In this document: positions 24,461 through 38,980 of the stretch, piece after piece
How positions within the stretch are numbered: position 1 is the first letter of the stretch
How the letters are laid out: every line of letters begins with the position of its first letter
NCBI GenBank assembly: GCA_019843655.1
Contig: JACDQD010000006.1
Span: forward strand, 24,880,246-24,944,245
DNA length: 64,000 nt
Source of the DNA: Lethocerus indicus
Lineage: Eukaryota; Arthropoda; Insecta; Hemiptera; Belostomatidae
Reading direction: 5' to 3'
The notes under the pieces: model-generated
Told to the model about the DNA's origin: nothing
What the model saw: only the letters and a program-made list of their open reading frames with translations
The model's database searches: none
Made by a program: the position numbers and the translations under genes

Positions 24461-27400
24461 GTACGTGTCCCGTACGTTGTTATAAAAATTTCAATTACGC
24501 GTATTCCCTTGATTATTTTGGTAGAATAATGTATGTGTTGTTCCGTATGAAGTAAAACGAGTTAAATGGACTAAAATAATTTTATATATAATAAAACAGG
24601 ATAAATTGGAATTGGAATGAAAGTTTTTCCTCGAGAATTTTATCGAAGTGTGGGGAATTCATCGTGACAGTAAAGTTTGCCGGTTTCCCCGCTTTGACGG
24701 CGTTTAAAAACCAGGAAATGAGCAAAGTCTTAGCAAACTAAGGTAAGAAGTTTACCTGGGGAGAGTAGTTAATCAAAGAGCATTGGGCGGCGGCTCGGGA
24801 CTATCTCTGTTTCGCCCGGCGTCACTAAATCTCCCTCCTTCAGGTCCCTCCCCTCAGCCGGGCACTAACTTCTAATATTCAGACTAACCCCGGGGATAAC
24901 TTGAGGACTTACGACCTCTGGGACTCGATCGGCGCGACCGCAACGTCCCCCCTCCCCCCAACGTCGTCGGCATTAATGAATTGACGATAGTGTCCGGGGG
25001 GGAGTCGATTATCCGAAGGTCAGTTCGGGGATTACAGCTAATTCCCAGCGAGTAAAATATACAGTTATTTATGCCGTAAAACAGGAATAATGGAAGACAC
25101 GTTGATGATAAAAAAAACATCAGCGTTGGATCGGCCGAGGTGAACCGATCGGAAATGGGAAAAATGCAGGAGGACGAGGATGAATGGGCCCGAGCCACCT
25201 GAACAGTGGGCTCGTTAGGAATGAGCAAGCCACTTTTTTCCCCAACGCTTTCCCGGTGATGAGAATAATTTGCATTAGCCGCGGCCCACTCCGCTGATCG
25301 ATGGCCCCTCGCAGAGGTTTACATCAAAGTCCGTGCCGGAGCCAATTTGTCTCGGCCAAATATTAATGGGATAATTAACCGGCGAATGTCCGATCGCGGC
25401 CTGATAAAAAGGGAAAGGAGAAATATGTAACGACCCGGCGTTTATTCGGGGCGGTGGCAGCTCGGGCCAGGGGACATTTAAGAAAACTCCCCTTGCAATG
25501 TTTTTGCTGGAGTCGATAGGATTAAATTCCATCAAAAACTGTCTACTAACATCAAACGCTTTATCTTATTTGAATTTTTATCAGTAATGGTATTGTGCTA
25601 TAGTATCATAACTCCTTATTTGATCAATTGAGAACGCCGTTACAAAACACGCATGAAAAAGGCCGGCATTTTATTGTTATTAAGTCCCAACTCGAGTAAG
25701 CGAACTTCTCTATTCGGAGAACTCGGGCCGAACTTCCTGTGAAACTTGTTTCTCCGCAACTGCGGAACAAATTTCATCCCGGCCGCCGGGAGAATTCATT
25801 CGGAATTATTAGGAAATTAAGCGAGCTCCCCCCGAGTTAAAACAAACACTCGCCTGATTATATTGATGGAGAAATTACTCTTGAGCGAGTCTGTTGACTC
25901 GGGATATCCATCCGGTGCGGCGGCCTCTCGCCCACTCTCGGCCTGCCCGCCGGGAGAGAACTGCAGATAAATTTTGGCAACGGGGGCCTCCGCCGTATAA
26001 GTAGGTTTGCTTTCGCGCATTTTCCAGCTCCCGCCGAACAATCGATAGAAGTCAAAGGCTTTCGGCCCAACCCGAGCTTCCTTAATGACAGGCCGACACT
26101 GAACGACCGGTGCGCAGAATGACCCCACTAGCCAACATAATTATAAGGCCAAATGCTAATTAAAAGCGGCATTGTAATTGGACAATTTAATCCGTGCTCC
26201 CGGACACAATTACACATTGTTAATCCTCTTTTCAATCTCGACCCTATTCAGGTAGAGACAGGATACACTCTCGGAAATTCACCTTTCATATATTCAATAT
26301 ATCGGCTGCAAGTTGTCGAAACCATCAAAACGGCTGCGTTCAAAGCTCCCTATTTTATTATAATGTATAAAAGTGAAAATGAATAAATTGTGGGACAGTT
26401 TAGTCTTGTCGACAATGAGGCAGGGATATATATATGGTGTATTGATATTCCCATTTTCATAAGCCAGCGCTAAATCGGCACACTGTGCGGCCGCAAATAA
26501 CGCTTCGTGCAATTGAAGCTGGCGGCGCCATTGTCATTAACCGGCGGCAAGGTTGTACTCATTGTCGGGATATTGTGAAATTTCACCGGTTGCCTAACGT
26601 CCGCCCGCACTCAAAACCGACAATACGAATTCTCGCAAAACAATGTACGATTGTTTGTAATTATCGGCGGGTAAACGAGACGTGAAAATTGCAGCAAAAT
26701 CGGTCAAAGTTAAGTTTTTGTTGGGCTTTGTTGTTTGTTCGACTTGAAGGGACGACTACAAGAAATCAATTAGGATTAATTAGGATGTTAAACTAACATA
26801 CCTGTTTTGTGGTCTGCGAGGGTTGGAATCGGCGAGCAGCCGAAACCGAACTAGCAAAGATCAAACCGGCGAGAGGAGACAAAACACACGAAATCTACGG
26901 TAATTAGAATCAAGTTTCATATGTATCGATTATCATCGTTTCCTAATATATTACAGATTATTATCACTAGTGTGTTGAGTGCTCTCGATTGATTGGGCCA
27001 TCTCAAAACCGCCAATATCTGTACTTTAGGGGCAATCGCTGTTACGGGGTGACGTCTTACCGAGTCCACTGGTATCGATCAATTCGATGTCTCGAAAATC
27101 TGGAATTTATGATAACATAAATCAGACCAACGCTCCTAAATCAGACCTATATCGGTTACACGCCGCCGTTAGAAATACATTTGTATTCATTCCATTTGTT
27201 TGGGGCGTGGTCCCACTGGCTTGCCTCTGCGGCCGCCCGCTTTACGCAAATAAATTCTGGACGAATTCCACCTCGTAGACGGCGGACTTGAAGTACGCAC
27301 TGTTAATACGTTACTGGTACTTGTTATGTACTCGTGTGTAATTGTTCTGCATGCAGGGCTGATTAATGTGACCATGTGCGGGGGTCACTGAACCCCTACT

Positions 27401-30400
27401 CCCGTGCCCCTGTAGGCCCTGTAGTGGCCCCCGTGTGGACTGAGTATCAGAATTATTCTCACGGCAGTACCAAAGAAATAGAAATGAGACGAATGATGTT
27501 ATTTCCAGGTGTTTCTGATTCCCTAACGCGCTTAAAATCTTATTGAAAGTTATTTATCAAATAATTCTTGCCATATTCTATCTCCTGTCGTTGTCTGTAA
27601 CAGTACAGTGATAGTGCAGAAGCTGAAACCGGCCTGCCATAGGGCTAAACATAGGTGTATCTTAAAATAAAGTCATCAAATCATTGAAATGTGATCCAAT
27701 AATTGATTAAGGTCCATAATAAAGGTATTAAACGATAATATAATCCTAAATAAACGTCGTTACATAACGCCATTAAGTAATACTAATGTATTATTCACGT
27801 CAATTTTGACAGCCACCAGTATTGGTAAAACGGCCGCAAATTAACTATTCATAAAGCGTTGACGACATCTCGTGAGCATCGCAATAGCTGTGGCTCGTAC
27901 AATTCTCGTCGGACAATTATCAACCTTTTTAATGGGACGTGTTAGTTTATTTTGAGCCAGAAGGGTCAACCGCGATGCCGGTTCGAAATTAGTGGGGACG
28001 TACTAATTTTTCCACCGGCTTCGCGACCGACAGATTAGTAAATTAACGTTAACAAAGCGGCGTTTAACAATATTTCAGGACGATTTCTAGACGGCCATCT
28101 CTTAAATTTCGGATGGAATGACGGTTTCCCGAAAGCGTAACCGTAATAATTAATTTTCTGGTTACTTTCTCTTTTCTGTCTTGCCCAATTGTTAATCGAA
28201 TTAGTGCTCCTGTGGTAGATCAATTAAAATTGGATATCTTCGGTAATTGGAATGCTATGCGACTGAAAACGAAATGGCGGATTTAGAGGTTGAGATAGTT
28301 AAAATCGAGAATTGGAGATATTAGAAATGCGACGTTATTATTGAGGGCCTGGGGGGGGGGGGTAGTTTATCGGGAATCGCTGAGCCGTTCCTTTCTATTT
28401 TATCGCTCTGTTAATTCGACTGTTAAATATTCATCGAATAACTGAAAAGTTTCTTTAAGCTGTCGTCACGATTGTTCGATAACATTGTGCCTTAACGTTG
28501 CCGTTGAAGAGGAATGAACTAAATTATAGGTGAATAGTGGTTAGAGGGGGGGGGGCGGATGCAAGCCTCTGCGGGCTTAGTGGGTAGCGGGAGACTTACG
28601 GCCCTATTCATCCCCCTCTCCCGCCAGTTATTTATTGGCCGCCCTACCAATATCAGAGGCTCAGGCGGGGACTGACTTAGTACTATGATGTCTCTACGGC
28701 ATCAATTTACGCCGGGCAACGCCAACAATAATATCCCGAGAGGCATCGCCGCATTATTCCCGCGGGATAATCGGGATCGGGACAAGCACGGCGGCGGATC
28801 GGTACCCAACCGCGGCTTAGAACCTTCGAGCGGTCCTTCTTTACTCTTTATCGGCGAATACTAATTAAACGCGATCGGATCTCGGAGTCTCTTTTAATAG
28901 TCGGTTTTTTTCTACTGGGAGCCGACCTAATTATGCAAAATTTGGTATTTTTGCGATAAACCGAGGGCGTTTTATTTTATAATTTAAACTTTAAAAACGC
29001 CGTTTAACGCGTCAAAATTTTTCATTAAGTAAGCGTTGTACTTCCCGATAATTGAGTGGCATTTCTGAAAAATTACTTTCAATACTGCCAGGCGACCGCT
29101 TTTCACCTTAAATTCTGAACTAATTTACTGTTTTCATTCTTGCTGTTTGTTTCTCCCTGCAATTATAAGGCGAACTGTAATGTTTGTTTCTGCAAATGTG
29201 CACAGTATTGGTTTAAATATTATCGAATCTTCCTGAGATACATTTTACCGGAGTCTCTCTATACATCGTTAGAGGTCTCGTTATCTGTTATTTGTTTGCG
29301 GGAGGAACCATGTCTGAAGGTGGTGTTTTACACGTGCAGAATGCCAGTAGAAGTCCTATTCCTGTGAAACGAGGGAGTGAGGTTTGGCGGGCCGCACAAT
29401 AGTAGTTAACAAGAGCCCGCCCCCGCCCCTCGGCCCCATGATACGGACCGCCAATCTCCATCGCTTATACCCTATCATTAGGCTATCTATACAGGATAGC
29501 TGGAGGCTATCACTTACCCTTATCACACTAGCCCCGGGCCCCAAAACACCCTTTCATATTCATTGGACGTTAAGTAGGTGATCTGAGCCCCCAGTACCCC
29601 GATTCGTCAGCTCTTTACCGAACCGGCGATGTTCGGAGTACATTACTGTAGTACGTGCTCCCCTATAATACTGCCGACGATGGGTACGTGCTGCGTAACC
29701 GGTTTTGATTTGGGCCAATTAATCGAGTGGAGGCGGCAAATCATCTCGAGTTGATATCATTTTTTCATGCCTTTTAGAAGTTGCAGGGAATTCACTACAC
29801 TAATTAATTGGGGAATGAACATTTTATGTAAATACTTTATGAATGATATGCAAAATTTCATATTATTGGCATATATCAATGGCGAAATTAATTAGCGACG
29901 CCTTTACTTTATTATTTTCGAGACGTTTTATTTTAATACCATCAAATTATGGTCAGTATCAATAAATGCAACCCCCTGACGCCCGTCGGTTAAGGAGAAA
30001 TGTGCTCGGACTATACAGGTGAATCTCACCGCTTATGTATAAGAGAATTCCAACTTTATCGAGGCAACTTTATGACTATCGGTCGAAGTCGCTTAAAGAA
30101 ACTTAAGCTCCTTTCCGTTTCGGCCTCGCATCAGCCCGAGCTCAATGTCTACCCGCATCGAACGGAGCGGTTGGAAATACTGAATAAATTAATCTGAAAG
30201 TTCTAAGCCCCGGTCTAATATAGGCCGGGTCTCGGGGCAGGGCAGTTCGCCAACTCCCGGCCCATAAGGAACGGGCCCATATCGTGAATCAATCATTCGG
30301 AGCGGGCCGGCACCGCGCTATATATTACATTCTTGTTTTTTGGATAAACAAACAGCGCTCGGGAAGGAAAAATAATTGCCCAGGGGAACAGAACATGGCC

Positions 30401-33400
30401 CGCATCGTTCTTAACCAGCCAATAAACCGCCCCTGTCGATACGGAAACAGCCCTCGCCGCCGAGGGCAAACTTTCAGAAATATTGGCCCAATCGGTGCCG
30501 GGAATAAAAGTTTTTCTACCTTCCAATGCCAACTTTGAGCATATGCCTGGTAATAGTGAAACCAGCGGGTCTTATTTCCATACCTGCATCGTACGATTAA
30601 ATTCTGTAACAGTTAAAAACCGCAAGACACTAAGAAATGAAGTAATTGAAAAATGTACTGCCACTCACAAAATTCGGTGCTTTCCTCCCATCTGCAGAAG
30701 GTTGCCTCTAAGAATTAGGACCCACGTATTTGAAGTCAGCTAGACTGCCAACATATTTATTTATTTATAGAAAAATGTGGAAGATGAGAGAGGATAATAG
30801 CATGAATCGAAAAATCAATGCGTGCATGGCTTATTCCCAGTTAATGCTTACGCGAATTTAAAACTGGATTGTTGCTCCTGCGAAGTCGGTTATTTTGTTA
30901 ATCTGCACAAATTATAGATTCACCATGAATTTGCGATAATAATCGATTATGGTAATGGTGAAACATTACACAGATCCTCTTCTTGAGCCTGGCACAACGG
31001 GGCCGTGTACAAGTAATTCGGAGGCGGGATACTTGGGCCGACTCTTGAACTTGTTGAAAAGCGGAGTGCAATTCTCGGACAAGCGAAGTCGGGCTTAACA
31101 GACCGAGCGGCAACACGTACTTGAATCCCCGACGAAGCCGGGGGTTTGGAAATGAGTTCCTTGAGAGGGGGCTTAATTTAAGTTACTACTATTATGTTAC
31201 TGGATGTTCACAATTTCTGTTTTCAAATCGACGTCCCTTTTATACTTTCGGGCCAATAAGGAAGCGAATAAAACGTTAATAATTTATAAATATCATTGGG
31301 TATTTTCGAATATTACAAATATGTGCGTAACTCGTGCGATGAGCAGTAGAGATATTGGTCAATTGAGAAGCAAGGGGCACTTAATGGACGCAAATTTAAT
31401 AAACCCTAATTAAATTCCACCCCCGCTTTCACTCTCCAATCGCACAATTGAAATAGTCTTCTTTGTCTCCCGAAAACATTTTAACACTTTTCCCTGGATA
31501 TATAAATGGAATTTGTAAATACGGAAATTTAATTAATACCCGATGCAAGTAGTCGAATTGAATTCTGTTACTTGCCACATTATATGGTCGTTTGTTCCCT
31601 CTCGCAATGGATTTTATAGTCGGTGGCAATGGAATTAATATTCAATTTATCTATTGTCTCTTCACGTGGTGAATTTATATATATTTATATTAAATGTTAG
31701 ATAATTTAAATTTATTGTAAATACATCATTTATGTTGTAGTTATTCTGTGGTAATTGGATTTTTGTATCTGTAGGTAAAATATCATTCTGTCATTGAGAA
31801 GGGTAATTTAAAGAAACGGTGTCCACTGGTTAAATAAGCGAAAGGAGTATCTTAAGAATTTAATACTTAATTTAATTTAGTTTATAAAAATTTCGCTTTG
31901 GGCAGGTCTACCATTCTAGCTGGGCACTGTTTCACTACGCCACTGACAATGGGTTCTGTCCCCTCCTATTCTACTTACTCCGCGCCTATTTTCCGCTTTG
32001 AAAAAGCGGCGGCGTCACTTCTAAACTTTATCCGGAGGAAGCAGTTCTTCTGAAGAACGAGCTGGACCGAATTGGAACCCATTATGTGTCCGGAGAATTT
32101 TAATATTCTCGTTCACTTGCAGTCGGTACCTTACCGCGAACAATATAGCCCGCGCCGCTCGCGGTTTAAAGCCGTTATTAAAAAGTGATAAAAGGGAGAG
32201 CTCCTTACTTATTAAAACGCGTAAGGGCTTCTCGCGTTTGTGAAGTGGTAAAATAAGTAACCGTATTTTCGGCCGGTTTTTATTCGATATTAAAGCAAAT
32301 TAGAGGCAAAACCAGGTGTGGCGCGGGAAAAGGGGTAGCCGCCTAAGGGGTCCTTAAAGATTTAAATTATCGTTCCACTGACTCTTCCGCTCTCCTGAAT
32401 AATACTTTTTATGTTCTCAGTTTATATTGGGGAAAAAAACAGATCCGTATATTCTCTCATTCCTCTTCACACAGATCTATCATATCCTTCTGGAATAACG
32501 ACGGTACCGGACAATTCAGGTGTTCTCAAACCGCTATAACCCGCGCTCGATGACAGCGTTGAATATTTCTGAGATCGATCGGAACAGGAAATGTAAGCGT
32601 AGGGGTCGGGGCGAATAAAATAACGACCTGTGAGCAATTTAACCGCGCGGGGTGACCGTGGCCCTGTTCATAATTCACTCCGGCCCCATTCTAATTACAG
32701 GGACACGCCACCGAGCATCGATTGAATGTTTTAATGCCTAATTCTATCCGCTAGCATCGAGCCAAAATCATCCCCTGCATCACTCTTACTGTGCTGAACC
32801 GGTCCGATAACTGTAAATTCCTTTATGCACGTCAAATTTTCACCCTGCGTATAAATATCATTGACCATTTCCGGTGTCAATAAAACAACCCCTCTCTCAT
32901 AATTACAGTTATAAAAATTTATTAAAATTGACCTCTGCCCGTAACTATATAAATACCAATATGCCCGAATACCAGGGTGGGCCTGAAACCTGGATAATAG
33001 CACATTTCTTCTCAATAGAGCCCCGGATTTACGCGATGTTTCTGAATATTCGACGGAGTGAAGACCAAATTTATTTCATTCGGCGGGAAATTGCCCGTCG
33101 AGGGCAAAGTTTTTTGGGGCCACTTCTCGGCGGAGACACTGCCCAAAACTCTTTGCCGGGCCTTTAATTGGTTGCAACATTTTTTTTCCCCCTTCTTACT
33201 TCAAAAGCTTGGGTTACCAATTAGACCCTTCGGAGAGGCCGGTTTTTATGTTCCAATTAAAATTATTATTTAATCGTACCGAATTTCCCTTTCCCTCCGC
33301 AATACTTTTTCTGTAAGGGGAATAGAAATCGGTGACAAAATTAAATAGACGTTAAATGGATTAATCTTCTTTTTTTTAGTATGACTTTTTTTTTTATACA

Positions 33401-36400
33401 TTTGGGTTGCAATAGACATTCGAGAATAGGAATTGGTGTAAGCAAATGAAACAATACTCAATACTAACCAAACAAAATTTTACTCAATGTCCTGCTGTAC
33501 ATCATTTTGTATATTTTTCAAAACATCTTAATTTAATTATTAATATTTAATAGAAGTAATTAGGGAATATTTCTTACTAATACTAAGCTTGATAAATTGT
33601 AGTTTTCGATTTTGTTTCCTACCTCTGGCTGTGGCCCACCTGCCCTCTCTCTCTCTCAGGAACTTAGCGGATCCCTTCCCGTCTGGTGAGGGCTTCGCGC
33701 CGTGTTGGAAAATTGAAAATTATACGCCAAGTTGTGGAAGTTGGTGGCCGCGGTCGGTTCGCCACGCTACTCCATCGGTTTTCCAGGTCGGGTTCCTCGA
33801 ATTTCGATTTCCCCAGGCTCGCTCCACTGTTGGCAACATCATTACCGATTTTCCGTTTTCTCTCTCCCCCGTTCGGTCCCAGTTTGTTGAGGTTACTGAG
33901 GTTTTGAGGTATTTACGACGAAGCGTACTGTGCGCCCTCGTTTTCCTTCCAGGGATTACTACCGTAGAAGAGTATTATTAGTAACAGTGGAGGAAATTAG
34001 TGAAAATGGTTGCCACTCGTATCTAAAAATGTAAGACGACAATAAAGAGAAGTACTCCTAGTTTTTGTCATCCCTTAACTTTTTATTGACTCGTCTATTA
34101 GAAGAGAATTTGTCCTACCTTCAATTTCAGAAACACCCAGGTTCTCAGGACGTTGTCTAGTGTAGTACGTGTGTGCTCTTGCCTTGTAAAAAAACAAATA
34201 AGATATTTACATTTTCACTGATAATACACTGTAAAAAGGTGGTGTATCAGAGTACGCTTTAGTAACAGGCAATGAAGCCGGAAAATGCCACGATTTTCCG
34301 ATGAAGTATTAAAGCCCCCGCCCGCCTGTTTTTGACTGTTGCACAACAAACTCTGTCCCTTTGTTCCTTCCATATCTCTCGTGAAAATTATCAGGCGGCT
34401 TCATTCACTCCCGCGTATCAAGAACTAATCGATAATTCATTAACGGTCCGGCCGATCTAATGAAAGCTTTGTAAGGGACGTCGACTCACAATTACGCAAT
34501 GTTCGACACCCGACAGCCCGACCCGCCCCCAGAAAACAAGTTTTAAGCCGGATCGAAAATTTGAAGCGGAGAACAGGCCTAGGGTCCCAGGAACAAGGGC
34601 CTGTTTATGAGGGGCCTACTCCTCGCGGGGTTTCGCCGGCTTCAGGCTCTGTTTTGCCCCCCAAAGTCGACGTCGACCCCGCCCCCGCCCCTGCCCCCGC
34701 CACGGCCTCGAGCTCGGGAAATCCTTTGGAAATTGCCGCAGCCTTTATGCGGATTTACATAAAGAAGAGGTGGGCTCCACCCCACCCCCCTCCGTCCTCG
34801 GGATCAGCCTCTTATTGTGCCCGCCAGCCTCCACTCGATACCAAAGGAGATATCCTCTTTTATAATAGACAGACTCTAAAGTGTTTCCAGAGGACCTGGC
34901 GGCTAGGGGGGGGGGATGGCCGGGGGTAAGCGGGGGAAAAAATTAATAACCCACTTTTCTTGATACTTTACAGAACGGATAGTGTACTGAAAGCGACTGT
35001 TTAATAATACCTTTAAATGCAATTAAGAGCCCTTCCTGTGCTTCTGTGCCTTCTTATTAAAACACAATTCAGCAGAGTTTAAACAATTCTGAAATCCTAA
35101 AAAAGTCACAATGTTCTACGAAGTGTTAATTAAAATTCAAACATTTATTAGCCTAACGTATTGCTCGGTCAAATGGGATCGAAATTCTCATGTTCTGTTA
35201 GATGAAAGTCGCAGTCCGCCTCGCGAATCCACCGTTAAACGATCTAGATAAATTTGTAGCTTGTTTGTAGCGAATACAACAAAGTAAGCCGACTGAATTT
35301 CATATAAACAGATATGGGACAACATTGGATCGTCGAATTGGGACGTCTCTTTTTCCCACAGCGCCACTCGGGTAACTGTACGAGAGTATTAACGAATTCG
35401 CGACGCTTTCACACGTTTCCTGGAATCCACTTTTCGCAACGAGTCTACGAGTGGGAAAAGTATCCCAAAAATGGCACTAAGAGAACTCGAATTACAATTT
35501 ACAGCTTGAAACGTTTTATACGCCACTATTATTTGCCAGTGTACGCCGTTTTATTTACCAAATTGTACTAAAACACCTGGTTAACAAAACCGAAACAGAA
35601 CTTTCTGTAATGGTAGTAATCAAAGTTACTGTGACAGTAAAAAGGTGAACTTTTATACTTAGAAACAGTAAATTAGATCTGCACCTTTACTATACTATTA
35701 CTGTCTTTTGCGGGTACCGCAAGTTTACCTACTGACAGTACAATCATTGTAACCTCTAGACCGACAACTCCGACAATAAATGTGCTGCTATGACGCTTCA
35801 TCGCCCGCCATTTACGCCTACTCTCGGACGCTAATTTATATTTATATAAAAATAAAGGCGTGGGATAAAATTGAGAGTGGGATGCGTGAGAGGGTGTTCC
35901 ATTTTATTTATAAAAGAGGCTAATCCTCGCGAGGGGGCTAAGGCTAAAGCTGAAGCTGAAGCTGTGAGGGGCCAAGCTGCATGAAATATGAAAACTGGTA
36001 TAGCCGTGGCCGAGTTTAATGAGAGCATTGCGGGCCTTTCTTCCTACTGGAGTTTGCTTAGGGCTCGGGCTCTCGGTCAGCCCATCGCACTGTCCCAGGG
36101 CCCTGCGAATTTCTCTAATGCACTTAGCCCAGTGCCGGACCCGGCCACTAGCCCGAGATAGCGCCGCGGGTACCGCAATTCAATTGGGGTAATCCCGCTT
36201 CTCGATGACCCCCCCCCCTCCATCGACCTATACTATAAGGAATCGGCCTCAAATGGGGCCACTACCGATCCGAACCACTCCCTTATTGCGCCTCTATATC
36301 GTTAAATGGCCCCTAAATATTTTCAACAGCTTAGCACATTTTGGGATAAAGGTTGATACATAAATGCCATAAACGTAATTTGATCCCAACAGTTGTTGTA

Positions 36401-37704
36401 GACTTGAAGTTAGCAAATCTGTACTCACTTAATATAAAATTACGATTACGCTATATTTCGTTGTTTATCATTGCTTATACCTTTAAAATAAGCTGAATTT
36501 AGTATATTAATCGTGTCAGGAAAAAGTAAAGAATATGAGGCAGCCATATAAAGGACATTGCACTGCAGGAATTAGCGTCACGAACATGTAATATTCTGTG
36601 CCCAACCCAGTGAAATCACTGTGACATAAACGAAGAAAAATGTATTTATTTCAAATAATTTTTAACATCAAAATATTTAAAGTTGCTTGCGAGATTTGAA
36701 CTCCGCTCGTTCATTTCATCCAAAGCTTCGAATTAAATTATCAATTAACTAAAACGCGCCCTCAAAAAAAATAAGGAAAGAAAGCTATTTAATAAATCAC
36801 CTGAAAAAATGTTAATTATCAACACTTCCGCATCCGACTCTCATTAATTTTTTACTTTCCTCCAATCGCTTCCGGTTTCCGTTTACGCCGGATCCGAACA
36901 CTCGAACGTTATGGTTCGTTTAATATCGCAATCGGCCATCAAAAACCCGTTTCGACCGATGTAACCGGCGGCTTTCCGATATCTCCCGTTTTCGAGTCTC
37001 AATTCGGCCGCCGAACTCGGTGTGGATTACAATTATTTCAGGTAATAATTCTTAATAAATTTTATTATTTAATCGTCGAATCGGAGTCTCCACAGTTGGG
37101 TGCAATTTGCGTTGCAATTGTTTCTGGCATAAAATATTCAGACGGTCGACACGAACAGGTTTATTGTTTACCTTCTTCTCGAGATGTTCTCTGGTTCTGA
37201 CGTTTTTTTCATTTGTTATAGCTAAAAATAAATCGAAAGTGCAGATATTTGATCAGTGCCTGACACTCAAATTACGCAGTAGGTAGTTCAACTGATCTTT
37301 TGCAGTCCGTGGACGGGAAATCCGGGAAAATTTCATTAATTCAACTGGATATTAAATCCAACCCGACTATTAATTCCGACAGAAACAGTACATTGGTTTT
37401 ATCCACCCCTCGATGTTTGGCCGTATTAATACTCGAGTGAGTATAATCTTCTCATTTGACTGAATTCAATACGTTGTTGTTCAACACGCGAACAATATAC
37501 AAATATGGCAGATTATCGCTAATAATTTTATATATTGTTTATATTGGGTATATTTCACGAGAAATTGATTACATTATTTCCGCAGGGATAGTATTACTAT
37601 TTTTCCGAGGCCTCGAGCTGGAGCCCCGAGCAGAAAGAATATAACTCGAGGATGGGGCGGAAAGGAGAGGAAAATGTTCGAATCCCGGTCTACCGAGGTA
37701 ATAA
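24461..37704. repeat. 13.2-kb duplicated block, copy 2 (no recognised genes)
   Basis: This is the near-identical partner of 6242-19338, in the same order and orientation. It is about 150 bases longer, largely because of small insertions and longer homopolymers (for example G12 at 28351-28362 against G5 at 10113-10117). Single-base differences are rare; examples are T33059 against C14801, T31495 against C13241 and A35413 against G17083. Identity stops after GGTAATAA at about 37704, where this copy runs on into unique sequence while copy 1 meets the gap. No gene was recognised. Open frames differ between the copies because of the indels. Confidence 0.93.
26800..26901. mobile_element. Foldback repeat family, member A, second copy
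   Basis: This is the counterpart of 8566-8670 inside the second 13-kb block, three bases shorter through one-base losses in G and A runs. Its presence follows from the block duplication and is not an independent insertion. Confidence 0.6.
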
Positions 37705-37789
37705 GCGGTGATACAAGACCTGGAAGAAGACCTCGACGGGACGTGATAAGGGGTAGAAAGGGGAGCCTGTAAAAGGTGGAGGAGGGCCT

Positions 37790-37790
<1 letters not shown>

Positions 37791-37845
<55 letters not shown>
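37791..37845. repeat. (TA)n microsatellite, about 27 repeats
   Basis: An uninterrupted alternation of T and A about 54 bases long. It lies about 90 bases beyond the point where identity between the two 13-kb blocks ends, which may explain why a contig broke near here. Confidence 0.95.
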
Positions 37846-37847
<2 letters not shown>

Positions 37848-38980
37848 GATAATAAAGGGGCGAAGGGAAGGTGACTACTGGGGGCGGAAGGAGGCTAATC
37901 CGCCAGTCTCCCTAACTCAGCCCTGACCCCAGCCCCCTAACCCGCCCAGACTGAAATATGTAAACTATACAGAGGGGGCCCCATCCGGGGGGGTTTACTT
38001 GCCCCGATCTTATTAGTGACCGGCGGGGCTTATTTCCTATCGGATTTATACGGTGGAGGACAGCCGAGTAGACTACTGGTAGGCCCGAACGTCGGTTTAC
38101 GGGTTGGGGTCTACGGGAGATGACACTTGGAACATTCAAACTCGATTCCACTCCCCGTCACCACTGGGATAAGCTGGTTGCCGGGCTTGGAACCGAGGAA
38201 TAGTGCCCCTAACGAAGAATGAGTCCGAGATGAAGAAGGGAAAATTAGTTCAGAAATTAATGTTAAAGAAACAGTGTAGAGAGCAAACATTTCAAAAATG
38301 CCATCTAATAAATTAGAAAACGCATTCAATTTTAACTTACTCTCTTAGAAACGCTATTAGAAATGCGATTTATAAATTACTCGATGCGCAAAAATTTTAA
38401 ATACAGCTAAAAAAATGTTACCGCACATTCCTATATCATTCGAATACCGATAGACTACGACGGTGGAGAACATTTTACGGTCGAGTACACTCTGTGATTC
38501 ATTCCGAACCCCCTACCACAATCAAATATCGGCTCGGTGAAATCGGGAATTGAGGCGTCCTAAATTTGTCGCGATTATTCGGTCAGAAAGCCGCCGCGAT
38601 GAGGTAAAGCCCACCGGCCGGGTCGGGTCGTTCGGTCGTCGCCTTTTCTCACTCCCGCCAAACACTAATAGGGGCGATATATCGTCGGCCGCCCTTTAAA
38701 CACCCGCCGATGCATCTTCCCCCGTCTCTAAACCCGAATTTATCAGCTGTAAAAGCAAAGAAACGGCCTTCGGGCCGAACTTCGGCTTACAAAGTCCGTA
38801 TACTTGCCTCGTAGAGTTATACGGCCTCTGTATAAAAAGTAACACCTTCTAATACGAACGTTAGCTGTCGTCCCAATGTCTCGATAAATTTAACGCTTCA
38901 TGATCAGTTTGTAAATTAAACCGAGATACATCGGAAATAATTAATTTCATGCGTTATTGTAACATTATTATTTTGGAAGA
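37846..38980. other. Single-copy DNA, no gene recognised
   Basis: The first 400 bases are GC-rich with several G runs. Overlapping minus-strand open frames (37912-38151 and 38111-38329) have no recognisable domain. The rest alternates AT-rich and CGGCC-rich stretches. No tRNA-like B box with a pairing acceptor stem was found. Confidence 0.4.
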
